From positions 1,178,001 through 1,242,000 of the forward strand of contig OZ252262.1 of assembly GCA_965249965.1 (NCBI GenBank): a stretch of DNA of 64,000 nucleotides, written 5' to 3'. The notes under the pieces were generated by a model, which was given only the letters and a program-made list of their open reading frames with translations, was not told the DNA's origin and searched no databases. The DNA is from HXMU1420-13 sp965249965 (GTDB lineage Bacteria > Bacteroidota > Rhodothermia > Balneolales > Balneolaceae). Each line of letters opens with the position of its first letter. Position 1 is the first letter of the stretch. The translations under genes were made by a program, and so were the position numbers. Positions 62,474 to 64,000 of this stretch are shown piece by piece.

Positions 62474-63340
62474 ATGAAAAAATACCTACTTCTCTCATTA
62501 TTCGTAATGCTATTCATTTCTTGTAACAGAGAGCAAGACGCAACAAAAACCGACGATATCGCGATTATTTCTACAGAATTCGGCGAAATACACGTGGTTC
62601 TTTATGATGAAACTCCTCAACACAAAGAGAATTTTTTAAAACTCGCTCGCGAAGGATTTTACGATAGTACAACCTTTCACCGAGTGATGGAAGGATTCAT
62701 GATTCAAGGTGGTGACCCGAACTCTAAAGACGAGAACACCATGAACGATGGACAGGGTGGACCCGGCTACACGATTGAGGCGGAGTTCAATAACAATTAT
62801 GTGCATACAAAAGGTGCACTCGCAGCAGCTCGCCTTGGCGATCAGGCAAATCCGGAAAAAAGAAGCAGCGGCTCGCAATTTTATATTGTGCAAGGCCGCC
62901 CGGTTCAAAGCATCGAACTTGATCAAATGCAAGCTCAGAGAAACGAGTTCGCCCGACAGGATATGATTCGAAAATACATTCAATCACCAGAACAGGCAGA
63001 GTTATTGGAAAAACTTCGTGGTTACATGCAATTACAACAAGTTGATAGTGTTGAGGCAGAAATTGCTAAGATTGAACCAATTGCTTTGGAAGGATTTATT
63101 CCTGCTACATATAATGAAGAGCAGCGGGCAGCATATGCTGAAATTGGTGGCGCTCCATTTTTGGATGGTAATTATACAGTGTTTGGTGAAGTCGTTCGTG
63201 GCTTAGAGATCATTGATTCGGTAGTTGCACAGGAAACAGACGAGCGAGATCGCCCATTAGCTGATATTCTTATGACAGTAACTGTCGAAACTATGGATAA
63301 ATCAGAGATCGAAGCAGAATACGGGTTTACCTATAACTAA
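62474..63340 (+). CDS. Cyclophilin-type peptidyl-prolyl isomerase lipoprotein
   Basis: 288 residues with a lipobox (LFISC). The cyclophilin domain has FHRVMEGFMIQGGDPNSKDENT, ALAAARLGDQANPEKRSSGSQFYIVQG (SGSQFYI core) and VFGEVVRGLEIIDSV. An insert at about 143-220, rich in Gln and Glu, splits the domain just after GRP, where normal cyclophilins have a short loop. It probably assists folding of exported proteins in the periplasm. It is followed after 2 bp by a partial lipoprotein gene. Confidence 0.88.
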   Translation: MKKYLLLSLFVMLFISCNREQDATKTDDIAIISTEFGEIHVVLYDETPQHKENFLKLAREGFYDSTTFHRVMEGFMIQGGDPNSKDENTMNDGQGGPGYTIEAEFNNNYVHTKGALAAARLGDQANPEKRSSGSQFYIVQGRPVQSIELDQMQAQRNEFARQDMIRKYIQSPEQAELLEKLRGYMQLQQVDSVEAEIAKIEPIALEGFIPATYNEEQRAAYAEIGGAPFLDGNYTVFGEVVRGLEIIDSVVAQETDERDRPLADILMTVTVETMDKSEIEAEYGFTYN

Positions 63341-63342
63341 CT

Positions 63343-64000
63343 GTGCATAGATTTTCGATTTACATTTTTATTTCATTGATCGGGTTTTCTTGTGTTCATC
63401 AGGTAGAACCCGATCATTATTTTTTAGATGGGTATCCCGACTTAATCTTTAGAACGGTGCAAGGGGATCCGGTTCCTACGAAGTTCTTCATCACCAATGA
63501 AACGGATAACGGGTCAAATATTTATCGAATAATCGACGAATCTCTTATCCTCACCTATCGGAAAGATGCCACGCCTTATTCGGGCTTTATTCGCACGTTT
63601 CATTGGGGCATTTACAACATCGAAGCCATCTTTAAGGATGGCGAAATCCAACGAATGCGTTATTGGCATCCGAATCGAATTTTAGGTATGGATGCAAATT
63701 ACTTAGAGAAATCCGGCCAGGTTTGGAACTCTGATGGAGCCCGATCAATCGCATGGAATGCAAATCAACATGTCCATTTTAATCCCGCAACTCAAAAACC
63801 GCGGGAAATTCAAGAAGATAGTTTAACAACCTATTTTAATACCTCCGGAGAGATCGACTCCTATACCATTCGATCCGATTCTATGAGCTATTCCTACTAT
63901 CCGGATGGTACGCCAAGATTTTTCCGTCCGGTTGGATTAAATGGAAATGGAGAAGTGAAAAGATGGCATCCTAATGGACAACTTCGTGCAATTGGCACGT
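63343..64000 (+). CDS. MORN-like lipoprotein, 3' end beyond window
   Basis: A frame open from the GTG at 63343 to the window edge (219 codons so far). It starts MHRFSIYIFISLIGFSC, a lipobox signal peptide. Later it has short MORN_2-like turns (IQRMRYWHPNRIL, YYPDGTPRFFRP, VKRWHPNGQLRAIG), as in YwqK-type antitoxin-like repeat proteins. It follows the cyclophilin gene by 2 bp, likely on the same transcript. The end is missing, so no length can be given. Confidence 0.7.
   Translation, partial: MHRFSIYIFISLIGFSCVHQVEPDHYFLDGYPDLIFRTVQGDPVPTKFFITNETDNGSNIYRIIDESLILTYRKDATPYSGFIRTFHWGIYNIEAIFKDGEIQRMRYWHPNRILGMDANYLEKSGQVWNSDGARSIAWNANQHVHFNPATQKPREIQEDSLTTYFNTSGEIDSYTIRSDSMSYSYYPDGTPRFFRPVGLNGNGEVKRWHPNGQLRAIGT

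Noticed and set aside
62394..62498. Thirty-five extra N-terminal residues of methylmalonyl-CoA epimerase.
   Set aside because: Homologs begin at MHIDHIG; the extension overlaps the divergent cyclophilin start.

Overview
The window looks like the chromosome of a Gram-negative bacterium of the Bacteroidota/Balneolota kind, with Balneolaceae as my best guess. The evidence is an AT-rich genome, almost no Shine-Dalgarno sequences, many lipoproteins with lipoboxes, a TonB-dependent receptor with a carboxypeptidase-like N-terminal domain next to a HmuY-like lipoprotein, a choice-of-anchor-B protein, a PorV/PorQ-family barrel protein, a giant protein with a FlgD/type-IX-like C-terminus, a SusR-like membrane regulator, a TamA-TamB pair, and methylmalonyl-CoA epimerase. 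The taxonomy is inference. I see no rRNA, CRISPR array, prophage or classical insertion sequence.

Layout. 0.2-6.2 kb: a small membrane protein, a MmcQ/YjbR protein and a minus-strand run of three secreted beta-propeller proteins. 6.3-9.9 kb: a HmuY-like lipoprotein with its TonB receptor (haem/iron uptake). 10.0-16.0 kb: a DUF427/DUF423/DUF6263 operon, then genes suggesting copper and metal handling (DUF411 protein, PCu(A)C chaperone, SCO1, cation diffusion facilitator), and an M14 carboxypeptidase. 16.1-22.5 kb: TamA-like and TamB-like envelope assembly genes overlapping by one base. 22.5-27.6 kb: MBL hydrolase, YitT, a divergent GroES-like protein, SDR, VOC and small conserved proteins. 27.7-31.3 kb: a sugar or nucleoside catabolic operon (NupG-like permease, Gfo/Idh/MocA oxidoreductase, TIM-barrel isomerase) behind a good Bacteroidota-type promoter. 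31.3-37.2 kb: a tandem pair of paralogous exported proteins, lipoproteins and an alanine-dehydrogenase-family enzyme. 37.5-47.9 kb: a Rieske lipoprotein, then a 2384-residue surface protein with about 16 repeated beta-sandwich domains, transcribed with two outer-membrane barrel proteins. 48.0-49.2 kb: a PilJ-type sensor kinase.

49.26-50.13 kb is the most unusual part. Two tandem 339-bp units each carry the first third of a tRNA-Pro gene, a 17-nt palindrome and a GIY-YIG nuclease gene. They run straight into an intact tRNA-Pro(GGG), and a fourth tRNA-derived fragment with the same palindrome follows. I read this as a small tRNA-targeting mobile or homing-like element.

50.3-64.0 kb: a Met/His-rich small membrane protein, an atypical pyruvate-kinase-family protein, a GH31 glycosidase, a DUF3095-CorA pair, a CARDB-like lipoprotein divergent from a SusR-like AraC regulator across a repeat-rich 333-bp gap, methylmalonyl-CoA epimerase, a cyclophilin lipoprotein and a lipoprotein gene cut by the window edge.
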